Notes under the pieces: model-generated
Told to the model about the DNA's origin: nothing
Databases searched by the model: none
Seen by the model: only the letters and a program-made list of their open reading frames with translations
Shown: positions 1 through 9,582 of the stretch, one piece after another
Position numbering within the stretch: position 1 is the stretch's first letter
How the letters are laid out: each line of letters starts with the position of its first letter
Assembly: GCF_004684805.1 (NCBI RefSeq)
Contig: NZ_SRID01000001.1
Coordinates: 34,565 to 98,564, forward strand
Length of the DNA: 64,000 nucleotides
Reading direction: 5' to 3'
Origin: Streptomyces palmae
GTDB taxonomy: Bacteria > Actinomycetota > Actinomycetes > Streptomycetales > Streptomycetaceae
Translations under genes and position numbers: made by a program

Positions 1-3000
1 GAGGAGGACGACTTCGACCATGACGTGGACCCGGACCGGGAAGCCGCTCGTTACGCGACCCTCGACGACGAGGGGCGTCTCCAGGCGCCCCGGTGGATCG
101 GGAAAGCCGTCCGGCTGAGCGCGCAGAGCTGGACGGAGCCGCGCGAGGACGAGGAGCAGTTCCTGACCGCTGTGGGGCCTGCGCTGCCGGCCTTCGCCGT
201 CTTCCAGCCGTTCAACACCCACGTGTTCTCCCTGCACGACCGGCTCCTCGACATCGCCCCGGAGAAGCCGGCCAGCGTCAGTTACGCGGTGGCGGGTTGG
301 TACTCCTCCGCAGATGACGACATCCTCGGCCGGTACACCCCGCCCGAGCTGGGGTGGCAGGCTCCGCAGGGCACCGAGCCCAGCCGCTCGGTGTTCACCG
401 GTACCGCTCTCGCACTGCCGTGGGACCGGAAGAACGCCCCGCCGGACCGCACCCCCGACGGTGAGAACGTGGTCAAGGCGGCGCTGGGCAACAGCGCCAG
501 CGACGCCCTCCAAGCGCTGTGCGATGAGTTGGGACATGGCAGCACCGACGAGGCACACCTGCTGACGGCACTCCAGCACGGCCTGCTAGGAGAACTGGAT
601 GCGTTCGGCGCGACCGAAGGAGCACGGCACCGGCTGCACGACGAGTGGTTCACCAACACACCGGCGGGACACGCCTGGAAGTACGCCGAGGAGGAAGCTC
701 CCGCATGGGGTACAGCGCCCGCGGCGGGGTCCACCGCCCGAGACCGCATCACGGCGGACGACGTCAGGAAGTTGAACGCCATCGAGGAGCAGCTCCAGGA
801 AGCGCAGGTGAACCTGGCTGCTTTCCAGACTCACCTCTATCACCTGTGGTGGATGGCGAACCTCCCCACCGACAAGCACAAGACCGAACAGGAGAAGATC
901 AAGAAGCAGCTCGACCCGACGGTTGGCACCACCGTCGCCGGCCAGGTGACCTCACGGGCGCAGCGCGTCAAGCAGCTGCGCGAAACCCTGCCGGTTGGGG
1001 AAGACATGGCACACCTGCCGCTCCCCGGTGTTCTTCGGCGGCTTCCTCGCGGATACCACCACCAGCCGAGCGACCCCGTGGTCCTGCTGTGCGGCTCCCG
1101 CGGCCGCGGGGAACACGTGGAAACCGGACCTCTGCGGTGCCGAACCGCCGACACCCTGGTTAAACGCATTTCAATCAAGGGAAAGTGGGTGTCGCCCACG
1201 TTCCCGACAAGCGGCTGGGACAAGCTGCCGGCCATCGGACCCGGTCACCCCGCGGCGGCCGACGTCTGCAAGGAGCTGCTCCTGCTGCACCGCGCCTGCC
1301 ACGAGAAGTCCTCCGCGCCCCAGACCTATCCCACACTCCTGGAAGAGCTGTGCGCCAAGGCCGACCTCGCGGACGGCACCATGCCGGCGCTCACACAACG
1401 CTGGACGGCTCAGCCCTGGTCACCGCTGTACCTGCTGTGGACCGTCAACGTGTACGCCCTGCCATACCCCGCCGGACAGCAGGGGAGCTGGCACCTGCGG
1501 CCCGACGGCACCTTCACCTGGAAGAAGAAGGAGGAGGAGTCCGCGATCATCCGGCCGCCCGTCAGGGAGTTCTCCGGCCGCGCTTTCCTCAGCGACCAGG
1601 TCCCTCAGGTGCTGCAAGGACAACTGGAGCACTACAGCGACGGTCTGGCCGGGGAACAGCGGCAACGCATACGCGACACGGCGTACGCGCTGGGATGCAC
1701 GGACCTCCTGTCCCAGACGCTCAAAGGCCTGCACGACTGGCTGCTGCTCCGCGGGGATCCCACCCACGCCATGCCACACGGCTACGACACGGTGGAACGC
1801 CCCGAGATCGCGGACCTGGTCACCGACGCGCACCGCACCATTCCGGACTGCGACGCGTCCCGCACGTTCCAGCCGCTGCGCGCCGCCCAGGCGATCATCA
1901 CCCGGCTGACCGTGGTGGACCGCTTCGGGCGCGCGCAGCACGTGATCACGCCGAACAACCACAGAAGCCGGCAGCTGGCGATATCCCGAGCGCTGAAGCC
2001 GGACGACCCGCTCATCACCGATGGGCGGAAGAAGTACTTCGAGTTGCCGCCCCGGCTGCTCCAGCACGCCCGCCTGCGCTTCGACCATCTCAGCGCCCAC
2101 GACGACACGCGCCCGGTGGACCCGATGACCGATCTCGCGGACCAACCCACTCCGGTGATCGGCTGGCTCCTGGTCAACCGGCTCGCCAACTCCCTCCTCG
2201 TCCACCATGCGAACGGCACCCCGCTGGGGGAGCTGAGCTCGATCGTCTCCCCCCAGGGCACCCGGGAGGTCAGCTGGCGGAACCTGCCCTTCGCCCCGGA
2301 TATCAATGAGAGCACCGATCCCCATCTGCACGCATTCGTAAACCGGTTGAGGAAGCAGTCGCACGACGCCCTCACCGCGCTGATCGCCTGCATCGACAAC
2401 GCCGCTTGGACCACCGCATCGGGCACCACCGGGCACGAGGCGAATCTGACCCTTCTCCTGGGCCGCCCCCTCGCCCTGCTCAGGGCCAGGCTCCGCGGCG
2501 AACTCGCCGGCCCACCGGTGATCGACCCGCACTGGAACACGATCACCCCGCCGGTGGACGGCAAGCCGCCCTTTACCGCGGCCCGCTTCCCTGTCCGGCT
2601 GGGTTCAATGCCCCTGCTCTCCGACGGCCTCGTCGGATACTTCCATGGCCGCGACTACTCCCGGCTCTACGTCGTGGACGATCCCCCCCAGGACAGCGAC
2701 GGCTACCTGTCCGGCGCCGGCACCGACAATAACGTCCAGGTCACCTTCACTCCGCCGCCTGAGGTGGGCAATGCGCCGGACTGGCCCCTGGACGCACGGG
2801 TGACGCTGCTCGCCGACCCTTTCGCCGCGGCCCACGCCACCACGGATGTGGTGCCGACCGTCGCGCTCACCCTTCCCTCCTTCTTCACAGAACCGTTCCT
2901 CCACAACGAGCAGGCGTTCTTCCAGCTCAATCCCATGCTCGCGGGGCTGGTCCACGCCGGAGAGCTGAGCATGCCGCAGCCGGCCGCCTGGACCGGCCAG

Positions 3001-3162
3001 TGGTCATGGACCGAGCCCCGCGCCGACCGGAGCCCGGCCTGGGCCGAGTTCGGCATCCACCCTCTCGACAACTCCGCCCACCTCAGCGACGCGACCCCCG
3101 ACAGCGGGCGCCCCGCGGCCCGCGACGGCTTCCTGCACCTGCGGCACCGCAACGAGCGGTGA
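1..3162 (+). CDS. Large protein of unknown function, 5' end outside the window
   Basis: The frame is open to the first base of the window, so the true start probably lies upstream; at least 1,053 residues are visible. I recognise no family, signal peptide, transmembrane helix or catalytic motif. The protein is hydrophilic, rich in Trp and Pro, with a charged helical stretch around residues 255-310 and apparently beta-rich sequence near the C-terminus. It ends 41 bases before the next gene on the same strand, which is followed 30 bases later by a hemopexin-repeat gene, so the three probably form an operon. The neighbourhood of adhesion or toxin-like repeat proteins suggests a structural or delivery role, but that is only inference. 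Confidence 0.7.
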   Translation, partial: EEDDFDHDVDPDREAARYATLDDEGRLQAPRWIGKAVRLSAQSWTEPREDEEQFLTAVGPALPAFAVFQPFNTHVFSLHDRLLDIAPEKPASVSYAVAGWYSSADDDILGRYTPPELGWQAPQGTEPSRSVFTGTALALPWDRKNAPPDRTPDGENVVKAALGNSASDALQALCDELGHGSTDEAHLLTALQHGLLGELDAFGATEGARHRLHDEWFTNTPAGHAWKYAEEEAPAWGTAPAAGSTARDRITADDVRKLNAIEEQLQEAQVNLAAFQTHLYHLWWMANLPTDKHKTEQEKIKKQLDPTVGTTVAGQVTSRAQRVKQLRETLPVGEDMAHLPLPGVLRRLPRGYHHQPSDPVVLLCGSRGRGEHVETGPLRCRTADTLVKRISIKGKWVSPTFPTSGWDKLPAIGPGHPAAADVCKELLLLHRACHEKSSAPQTYPTLLEELCAKADLADGTMPALTQRWTAQPWSPLYLLWTVNVYALPYPAGQQGSWHLRPDGTFTWKKKEEESAIIRPPVREFSGRAFLSDQVPQVLQGQLEHYSDGLAGEQRQRIRDTAYALGCTDLLSQTLKGLHDWLLLRGDPTHAMPHGYDTVERPEIADLVTDAHRTIPDCDASRTFQPLRAAQAIITRLTVVDRFGRAQHVITPNNHRSRQLAISRALKPDDPLITDGRKKYFELPPRLLQHARLRFDHLSAHDDTRPVDPMTDLADQPTPVIGWLLVNRLANSLLVHHANGTPLGELSSIVSPQGTREVSWRNLPFAPDINESTDPHLHAFVNRLRKQSHDALTALIACIDNAAWTTASGTTGHEANLTLLLGRPLALLRARLRGELAGPPVIDPHWNTITPPVDGKPPFTAARFPVRLGSMPLLSDGLVGYFHGRDYSRLYVVDDPPQDSDGYLSGAGTDNNVQVTFTPPPEVGNAPDWPLDARVTLLADPFAAAHATTDVVPTVALTLPSFFTEPFLHNEQAFFQLNPMLAGLVHAGELSMPQPAAWTGQWSWTEPRADRSPAWAEFGIHPLDNSAHLSDATPDSGRPAARDGFLHLRHRNER

Positions 3163-3203
3163 GGCACCACGATGACGACCCGCCCCTGAACAAGGGAGCT
3201 GCC

Positions 3204-6152
3204 ATGACCAACCATCTGCTCACCTACACGCCCTTCACCGACCCCATACCGCTGACCTGCGACACCAAGGGAGCTTTGGTCCGCATCGACGTCCACAAGA
3301 AGCCGGAGGTCACCTGCAGCAAGCTGCACTTCCGCTTCCCTGTGGGTGACGGCCCGGAATGCCTCACCACGCTGAAGGCGGTGCAGGACAAGGGCCTGCT
3401 GCCGGTCGAGCCCACCGGCTGGAGCGTCAAACCGGTCGAGGGGAAGCCGGGGGAATTCGTGGCCCTCCCCAACGGCACGATGAAGGAGACCACCAGCTTC
3501 AAGTGGAAGAACATCACCGTCCACCCCAAGCACCACCCGGTCACCGTCTCCGTGGACGAGGAGACTGCCACCGGTAGCGGGAAACCCAGCGTCAAAACCG
3601 CCGCGGTCCGTTACGAGAAGATCTCCCCCAAGGTGACCTTCACGGCCCTGGAGGCGAAACCGCAGCACGTCACCCGCGGAGACGACACCGTCCTGAGCTG
3701 GAAAGGGAGAGCGGACGCAAGCTACACCGTCTACTACGGAATCGACGGTGTAATCCCCTCTGAGCAGATCACCTGCAAAGACGGAACCTGCAAGACCACT
3801 GCCAAGAACCTCCGCTCCGCCACCACCTTCATGGTCGCCGCGTCGGCCACTGAAACCGGGCAGGGGCCGGTCCACTACAACCAGAGCATTCATGTCACGG
3901 TCGAGAAGCCCGACGTCGCGGTGGGGCAAATACAGGTCCAGTCGACCGCCGGCATCCTGGGGTCCGTACAGGCGTACCAATACACTTACGAGGACCGCTT
4001 CGGCGCTGTCGCCCCCACCGACGGACTGCTGATGCTGCAACCGCACTACGCGGGCGACGACCGGCGCGCTCCACTGCCCACTGTGGAGGTGTTCGTCGAC
4101 GTCCACCGCAAAGGCTCCCTCTCCCACTCGCAGCGACGTACCGCCCACAAGACGGGTGAGACGCCGCAGTTTCCCACCTTCATGTGCGTTCCCGTGCCCG
4201 CCGGATCCAAGTTCCTCATCAACCGGCGAGGCGGTAAACCGTCGACGGGCCGGCTGTACTGGCTGCCTATGGGAAGCCACGGAATTCCCAAGCCTCAGCT
4301 CGCCACAGAGGCCGCCGACACGACAGAGGCTGATGTCGGAAACCTTCCATCGCTACTGCAGTACTACTATCATCCGACTGCCCTCGACATCACTAACTCA
4401 CCCGACGGAAAGATCGACATCCGGGTGGACGCTCTCGATCCGAGCATCACCTGTGACACCGTGACGGTCAACGTGCCCGTGGGCACCGGTAAAGAGCACC
4501 TCACGAAACCTGACACGGCCGAATCGATCAAACCCAGCAGCACATGGCAGTCTTTCAGGAAAGGTACCCAGGCGGGCGAATACGTTGCCAAGCCGACGCG
4601 GAAGAAGGTCTTCTATCACACCCCCGCAACCCTGACTCTCTCCGGCATCACCGTGAACACGCCGGAGGATACGGCAAAACTGGAGATTTACGAGACACGT
4701 GAGAAGAAGAAGGGCGTGTCGGTGTACCTTCCGGTGCGCAAGGTCCGCCCCGGCCTGAACATGCGCGACTTCGCCCCCGACGACCGTGCGGTGCGCAACG
4801 GTGGCACCACAACAGTTCGTTGGAAGACCACATATCTCAGCGGAGTGGAGTACCGCGTCCAGTGGGCTGGGCACGACGAGCCGGTGCAATCAGGGGAGTA
4901 CGAGAAGAAGGTCGGGCCCTTGTACCGGACCACCCCCGTCTATCTGACCGCTTACGACACAACGACGAAAGCGGAGCTCAACACCCTGACGACCACGGTC
5001 ACCGTCACCGATCCCGACCTGACGGCACGCAACCTTACCGTAGTCGAGAGCTGCACCCTCATGAAGGTGCCCCAGGTGTTCAGGCCGTCGTTGGAAAAGG
5101 AGAATTTCAGCGGCAAGGCGAATACTGACGGCCTGCTGGTCGTCTCCGCGAAATGCGAGAAGGCCAAAGAACCCACGACCGTCACCGCGAAAGTGACACC
5201 TCCCGGCGGGACACTTGAGTACGAGGCCAAAGCGCTGGCCGTGCTCCCGGAGGACGGCGACGGACTGCCTGCCGGATTCGCCCTCCCCATAGCGAAGGGC
5301 GCGTCCGTCACAGTCGCCCGGACACCCACCAGTAGCACCTTGACCACGACGGCGAGCTGGCTCCCCTTCGGGCTGGGAGGTCTCAACTCGAACCAGCGGC
5401 CGGAGAGCACCGAACTCGTCGAGGCGTCCTCCGACACGGCCGAGGCACCCGCGCCGGAGGGGGCGACCACCGCTCCCCCCATCTCCAGCTTCCGTCCCGA
5501 TCGGCTGAGCATCGCCAGCCAGGAACCGGTGACCCTGCGGTGGGACGCGGTTCCGAACACCCACCTGACGCTGACCTACCGCGACCACCGAGGCGCGACC
5601 GTCAACGAGAAGGTCACGGGGAAAAAGGAACACACCGTACAGGGACTCACCCAGGACACGGCCTTCGCCCTCCGTGCCACCGAGAAACCGGACGGCCAAG
5701 GCAGACTCCTAGCAGCCCTGACCGCGACCGTGACCATCACCAACCCCGACGCCGTCTTCTCCACACTCGACCTCACAGGCGGCGCCGCCATGATCGGCCC
5801 CCCAGAGAAGATCTCCTACGGTTTCACCGGCCAGGCCAGCAAAACCGTGACGACGGACGGGTTCCTCACAGGATGGATCAAGGACACTTCGACGGGCGGC
5901 AGTAAAGTCGTCGCCACCGTGTCCCGATCCAATAAGGAGCTGTACAGGGCGGAGGTGTATTCGGCCAAGCCCCCGGCACCGTGGGGACTCAATTCTGATG
6001 CCGCAAAGTGCTTCTTCGACAACTTCTTCCTGCCCGTCCCCAAAGGGGCCACGCTGGCCATCCTCCCCGCCACCAGTCACAGTGGTGGAAGTATCGGCGA
6101 TGGAAGTCGCGAAGCAAAGCTGGTCTGGATACCGTTGGGACAGGGCCGTTAG
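3204..6152 (+). CDS. Protein of three related Ig-like/beta-sandwich modules
   Basis: The start is ATG 3204 because a good ribosome site (AAGGGAG) lies just upstream, giving 982 residues; a longer frame open from 3000 overlaps the previous gene. The protein repeats one architecture three times, roughly residues 8-355, 410-720 and 760-982. Each unit has an Ig/fibronectin-like part (for example LSWKGRADASYTVYYG, VRWKTTYLSGVEYRVQW, LRWDAVPNTHLTLTY) and a second part starting TDGLL or TDGFL and ending in a W-[IL]-P-[MFL]-G motif. The third unit lacks the leading 60-100 residues of the others. No signal peptide is visible. It sits between the giant protein and the hemopexin protein, probably in one transcript. 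Binding or adhesion is a guess; the repeat architecture is certain. Confidence 0.75.
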   Translation: MTNHLLTYTPFTDPIPLTCDTKGALVRIDVHKKPEVTCSKLHFRFPVGDGPECLTTLKAVQDKGLLPVEPTGWSVKPVEGKPGEFVALPNGTMKETTSFKWKNITVHPKHHPVTVSVDEETATGSGKPSVKTAAVRYEKISPKVTFTALEAKPQHVTRGDDTVLSWKGRADASYTVYYGIDGVIPSEQITCKDGTCKTTAKNLRSATTFMVAASATETGQGPVHYNQSIHVTVEKPDVAVGQIQVQSTAGILGSVQAYQYTYEDRFGAVAPTDGLLMLQPHYAGDDRRAPLPTVEVFVDVHRKGSLSHSQRRTAHKTGETPQFPTFMCVPVPAGSKFLINRRGGKPSTGRLYWLPMGSHGIPKPQLATEAADTTEADVGNLPSLLQYYYHPTALDITNSPDGKIDIRVDALDPSITCDTVTVNVPVGTGKEHLTKPDTAESIKPSSTWQSFRKGTQAGEYVAKPTRKKVFYHTPATLTLSGITVNTPEDTAKLEIYETREKKKGVSVYLPVRKVRPGLNMRDFAPDDRAVRNGGTTTVRWKTTYLSGVEYRVQWAGHDEPVQSGEYEKKVGPLYRTTPVYLTAYDTTTKAELNTLTTTVTVTDPDLTARNLTVVESCTLMKVPQVFRPSLEKENFSGKANTDGLLVVSAKCEKAKEPTTVTAKVTPPGGTLEYEAKALAVLPEDGDGLPAGFALPIAKGASVTVARTPTSSTLTTTASWLPFGLGGLNSNQRPESTELVEASSDTAEAPAPEGATTAPPISSFRPDRLSIASQEPVTLRWDAVPNTHLTLTYRDHRGATVNEKVTGKKEHTVQGLTQDTAFALRATEKPDGQGRLLAALTATVTITNPDAVFSTLDLTGGAAMIGPPEKISYGFTGQASKTVTTDGFLTGWIKDTSTGGSKVVATVSRSNKELYRAEVYSAKPPAPWGLNSDAAKCFFDNFFLPVPKGATLAILPATSHSGGSIGDGSREAKLVWIPLGQGR

Positions 6153-6182
6153 AGAAAGAGAAGCGAGAAGGAGATAAAAGTC

Positions 6183-7529
6183 ATGGGAGCGACTGGTTCC
6201 GCACGCGTAGACCATGCGTTCAGCCTGAAGAAGGCGATGGTGTACGACCCGGGTAACAAGAAGAATCTGGTGGTAGAGGGCCTGGTGGCTCTCGTGCAGA
6301 ACGGTACCGCTGGACTTGCCAAAGTGGTGAACGGAACCCCTCAGTGGTGGGTAGCGGGCCCCCAAAGAGGGTTTCCTTCGGTGGATTTCGCTCTGTCGGC
6401 GTACCGGAATCTTGGTGATTTCAAATCCGGCTTCGACACCGTCTTCCCCGACTACGACAGCAAGAAGGGCGTATGCTGGGTCACCCGCGGTGACCAGGTG
6501 ATGCGGTTCGACTTCGCCAACGACCGCGTGGATAAGGAGAAGAAGCGCATCACCTCCATGTGGTCGGGAGTCCCGGAGGGATTCAAGAATGGTTTCGATG
6601 CCGCTCTGCCGAACGGAGAGAGCACCGTCTGGCTGTTCAAGGGGAAGAAGTGCGTCAAGCTGACGAAGGCCGACACAGACGCACCACAATTCGGAGACCC
6701 CGAGGACATCGCCGATGAATGGAAGCTGAATGGCAGCAGTAAGGTGCCACTCATCGAAAGCGGCATCGACGCCGCCATTCACATTCCGGGAACGACAAAG
6801 GGATACCTTTTCCGCGGCGACCGGTATGTCACATGTGACGTGAAGGCTGCCACGGTCACCGTAGGCGCCGCGTTGATCCGAACCTACTGGCACGGCGTCC
6901 CCTACCTGTATCCAGTGCCCGACTGCTCCATTGCGGTAGGCAAGGGTGGTTCGATATCCGCGCCCCGTTACTTGTGTTACGGGAAGTACTGCGTGCCGGT
7001 GAAGGCGGGAAGGGAAGGGCTGTCGATCCCGGCAGTCGAGAAACCGAAACTTATCGAGCAGGCGATTCCGGCACTCAAGGGAACACACTTCGCCAGCGGC
7101 ATCGATCACGCCTGCACTTTCCGTTCCGACAATGACCTATGCAATCACCTGTTCCGTGGAGGAAAGCACGCAGAGTTCAAATCCCAGGCAAACGCCATTG
7201 GCAAACTAGGGCCAGTGCCGGGCAAGAGCAGCGATAAAATATTGGGAATTACGCCCACCGTCAACTCCTATCGATGGGTTTACGACCGAAAGCCCGATGC
7301 TGTGATCCAATTCCCATGGGAATCCGGGTATCTTTATGAGAAACCCTGGGAGGATGCCGGGAGGCCACTCCGCTCTTCCCTCCAGCTTCATTACACTACG
7401 CTGGTGGTTTCGGAAGCGCGTCGGGTGTTCGACCTGACCATAGATTCGCGCGGGAACCTTAAAAGGATGAATGGTCCATCAGTTTTCAACTGGGAGGTGG
7501 AGTGGCCGGAGGACGCGGGACGTACCTGA
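6183..7529 (+). CDS. Hemopexin-repeat protein
   Basis: ATG 6183 follows a purine-rich ribosome site (GAAGGAGAT). The 448 residues contain at least four hemopexin-type repeats, recognised by the recurrent pattern of a [GI]-[FI]-D-[AT]-[AV] strand then a Y/W-L-F-[KR]-G strand: FKSGFDTVFPDYD...VTRGDQVMRF, FKNGFDAALP...WLFKGKKCVKL, ESGIDAAIHI...YLFRGDRYVTC and ASGIDHACTF...HLFRGGKHAEF. Such repeats build four-bladed propellers that bind proteins or metals in vertebrate hemopexin and in bacterial photopexins. There is no signal peptide, so export would need another route. It closes a likely three-gene operon. The last 100 residues are not repeat-like. Confidence 0.75.
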   Translation: MGATGSARVDHAFSLKKAMVYDPGNKKNLVVEGLVALVQNGTAGLAKVVNGTPQWWVAGPQRGFPSVDFALSAYRNLGDFKSGFDTVFPDYDSKKGVCWVTRGDQVMRFDFANDRVDKEKKRITSMWSGVPEGFKNGFDAALPNGESTVWLFKGKKCVKLTKADTDAPQFGDPEDIADEWKLNGSSKVPLIESGIDAAIHIPGTTKGYLFRGDRYVTCDVKAATVTVGAALIRTYWHGVPYLYPVPDCSIAVGKGGSISAPRYLCYGKYCVPVKAGREGLSIPAVEKPKLIEQAIPALKGTHFASGIDHACTFRSDNDLCNHLFRGGKHAEFKSQANAIGKLGPVPGKSSDKILGITPTVNSYRWVYDRKPDAVIQFPWESGYLYEKPWEDAGRPLRSSLQLHYTTLVVSEARRVFDLTIDSRGNLKRMNGPSVFNWEVEWPEDAGRT

Positions 7530-8118
7530 TCCAGCGACGCCGGCAGCAAAACGTTCAGCACAGGTTTGCGAAATAGCATGCGGCACATTCGTGCAATGTC
7601 ACCGTATGCGGGCCCTGCTCAGCCAGGTCCTCAAAGCCGACTGAACGGCCACCGGCACGCCCTGGCCGGTCCCGCCAGCCCGGAAGGCGATGGAGTCGTG
7701 GGCGAGCACGACAAGGACCAGGGCGCCGACCCGGCGCGACCGCCGCTCACCGCGGACCGCGCCGGTTGACGAATGCCGCCGCCGACCGAGTGGCAGCACG
7801 CCGACAGAGCGACTCCCGCAGGTGCGGGGACGACCTTCATGCCGGACCCGAGGGGCTGGCAGGGGAGGGACGACTTCACTCTAAAGAGTGATGGGGTGAT
7901 GGATACCGCGAGTGGGCTTTCGTGATGGCAGGCGATCTTTCGCGGTGCGTGTGATCGCTTCGCTCCATTCTTGATTCTTTTGTTCCGAACTTGGCTTGGG
8001 TGTGACAGGGCGGTGGCGGTAGTGAAGCGACATATTGGAGTTCCCCGTTCCGTTTTCACGAATATCAGCAGTTCCTGCTGCTCGGCCAATGGGCCTAGTG
8101 TCCCAGTAGGCACGTAAA
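7530..8118. other. Gene-free stretch downstream of the hemopexin gene
   Basis: No convincing gene is present. Short frames between 7566 and 7800 exist on both strands, and the minus-strand one (a run VGALVLVVLAHDSIAF near 7700) might be a transposase scrap, but I cannot place it in a family. From about 7880 to 8060 the DNA becomes noticeably more AT-rich than its surroundings. Confidence 0.4.
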
Positions 8119-8120
8119 AA

Positions 8121-8158
8121 GGGGCTCCGAGATCGATTGGCGTCTGCCTCGAAGCCCC
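8121..8158 (-). terminator. Intrinsic terminator-like hairpin
   Basis: GGGGCTCCGAG at 8121-8131 pairs with CTCGAAGCCCC at 8148-8158 with one mismatch. On the minus strand the stem is followed by a short T run (complement of 8116-8120), giving the classical rho-independent form for leftward transcription. It could end transcription coming from the truncated transposase or the small gene region to its right. Confidence 0.55.
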
Positions 8159-8198
8159 TCCTTGCGTGCCGGATCTGCGCATGCCCCAAGGAGAAGCC

Positions 8199-8465
8199 AT
8201 GATCCAGCACGTTCACCGAAAGCTCGCTAAGAGCCTTCCGGCGGTGCCAGAGGTTAGCATTCCGATCTCAAGTCTTCTGCAAACCACTACGGAGAGCGTT
8301 CTTCATGTGCGACTCCGCTTCGGTACCGTGCTTTTGGCCGGCCTGATCGTCATGTCCGCAGTGCGGCCGGACTCAATCCCCGCCCAAGTTCTGATCGCCG
8401 CCCCGGCGCCCCTCTGTTTCGACCGAAGCGGGCTGATCTACCTCAAGATCCGCCGCCTACGCTGA
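8199..8465 (+). CDS. Small hypothetical protein, possible membrane segment
   Basis: ATG 8199 has an excellent ribosome site (AAGGAG at 8188-8193, spacing five), which is the main reason to believe the 88-residue frame. The sequence has no recognised domain; residues about 43-58 (FGTVLLAGLIVMSAV) are hydrophobic enough for one membrane segment. Its 3' end overlaps the broken end of the convergent transposase by nine bases, so the C-terminus may have been changed by that rearrangement. It could equally be chance coding. Confidence 0.3.
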   Translation: MIQHVHRKLAKSLPAVPEVSIPISSLLQTTTESVLHVRLRFGTVLLAGLIVMSAVRPDSIPAQVLIAAPAPLCFDRSGLIYLKIRRLR

Positions 8466-9110
8466 CGAGGTATTGCAGCCGACCGCCCAAGCCATGGGCG
8501 GTCGGCCATTCCGTGTTCTCCAACCGCCGTCGGCCCACACCTTGGTCACGCTCGGATGGGCCGCCGCCAGCTCGGTCAGCGCCTGCTTGCCGCCGGCGGA
8601 GTCGTGGACGGAGGCGGCGGTGACCAGGACGGTCAGGATCAGGCCGAGGGTGTCGGTGATCAGGTGGCGCTTGCGCCCTTTGATCTTCTTGCCGGCATCG
8701 ATTCCTTGACTGGCCTCGGCCACATTGCCCGAAGTCTTCACGCTCTGCGCGTCCACCACGGCCGCGGACGGCTCCGCTGTCCGGGCGTTCGCCCGGCGGC
8801 TCCTGTCCCGCAGCAGATCGTGGACCCGCTCGGTGGTTCCGTCCGTCTCCCACTTGGCGTAGTAGTCGTAGACGGTCTTGTCCGGCGGGAAGTCGTGCGG
8901 CAGGTACTCCCACGGAATCCCGGTGCGATTGACGTAGAGGATCGCGTTCACGATCTCCCGCAAATCGTGGGCCCGGGCTGCCGTGCCGGGGCCGGTCCGG
9001 CTGGCCCGCCAGGCTGTGAAGACCGGTTCCATCAAGGCCCAGCGGGCATCGGAGACATCACTGCGATACGGGCGACGATCACTCACACCTCGTTCAACGA
9101 CCACCCACAC
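8457..9110 (-). pseudogene. IS5-family transposase, 3' truncated
   Basis: The 217 residues match the N-terminal and central parts of an IS5-type DDE transposase: an N-terminal SDRRPYRSDVSDARW segment, the AILYVNRTGIPWEYLP helix, the first catalytic Asp in AAVVDAQSVKTSG, the GKKIKGRKRHL block and the second Asp in KVWADGGW. Full-length relatives carry about 50-60 further residues with the catalytic Glu (RRWVVERTFGWL-type), which are missing; after the second Asp the sequence runs into unrelated residues. The copy is therefore inactive. Clear terminal inverted repeats were not found. Confidence 0.85.
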
Positions 9111-9197
9111 TGGCAGTCACAAAATCACCCTGAACTACCAGCTATCCAGATCAGATGCCCTCTAAGCTGTGGAACGCGGGTTCAGGGGGCATTTTTG

Positions 9198-9237
9198 GTG
9201 CGCATGCGGTACGCACATGTGCGCGCATGTGCGCACG
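9198..9237. repeat. Alternating purine-pyrimidine tract
   Basis: Forty bases alternate purine and pyrimidine with a single break, built from GTGCGCATGC, GCACATGTGC and GCGCATGTGCGCAC units. Such tracts can adopt Z-DNA, and the nested palindromes could also form hairpins. The tract lies about 350 bases upstream of the ECF sigma gene, in DNA that otherwise shows no gene between 9111 and 9531. Confidence 0.5.
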
Positions 9238-9531
9238 CCAAGGCGGGGGCGGGGCATGCGACCGTTGTTGGCATGCATATGTTCTTTTTGGTGAGCCGGG
9301 GTCGGACAGGGGCTCCACCGCCCGGCCGGCCGGCCCCCAGGTGCATCGCGCGGGACGGCGAGCCGGGGGTGCCCCCGGTGCCGCCGCGATCCGCCCGGCG
9401 TCGCGGCCGGTACGGCAGGAGCGGGTGCGGAGTTTCCGGGCGGCCGCCATTTTTCTTCCCGTCGTTTCAACACACGCGGTGGGGCGCGCGTATCCCGTAG
9501 CGAACATCGTCTCGGGAGATGGGAAAGCACC

Positions 9532-9582
9532 ATGAACGCCTGGCGCCGAACGGATGCGAGCAGCCGTGGCTGTAAGCGGTAA
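9532..9582 (+). CDS. Possible 16-residue leader peptide overlapping the sigma gene start
   Basis: An ATG at 9532 lies four bases after a GGGAAAG sequence and opens a 16-codon frame (MNAWRRTDASSRGCKR) that ends with TAA at 9580-9582, inside the sigma-factor frame. The sigma start at 9554 has no ribosome site of its own, so ribosomes ending or re-starting here could control its translation. This is inference; the frame is short enough to be chance. Confidence 0.2.
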   Translation: MNAWRRTDASSRGCKR

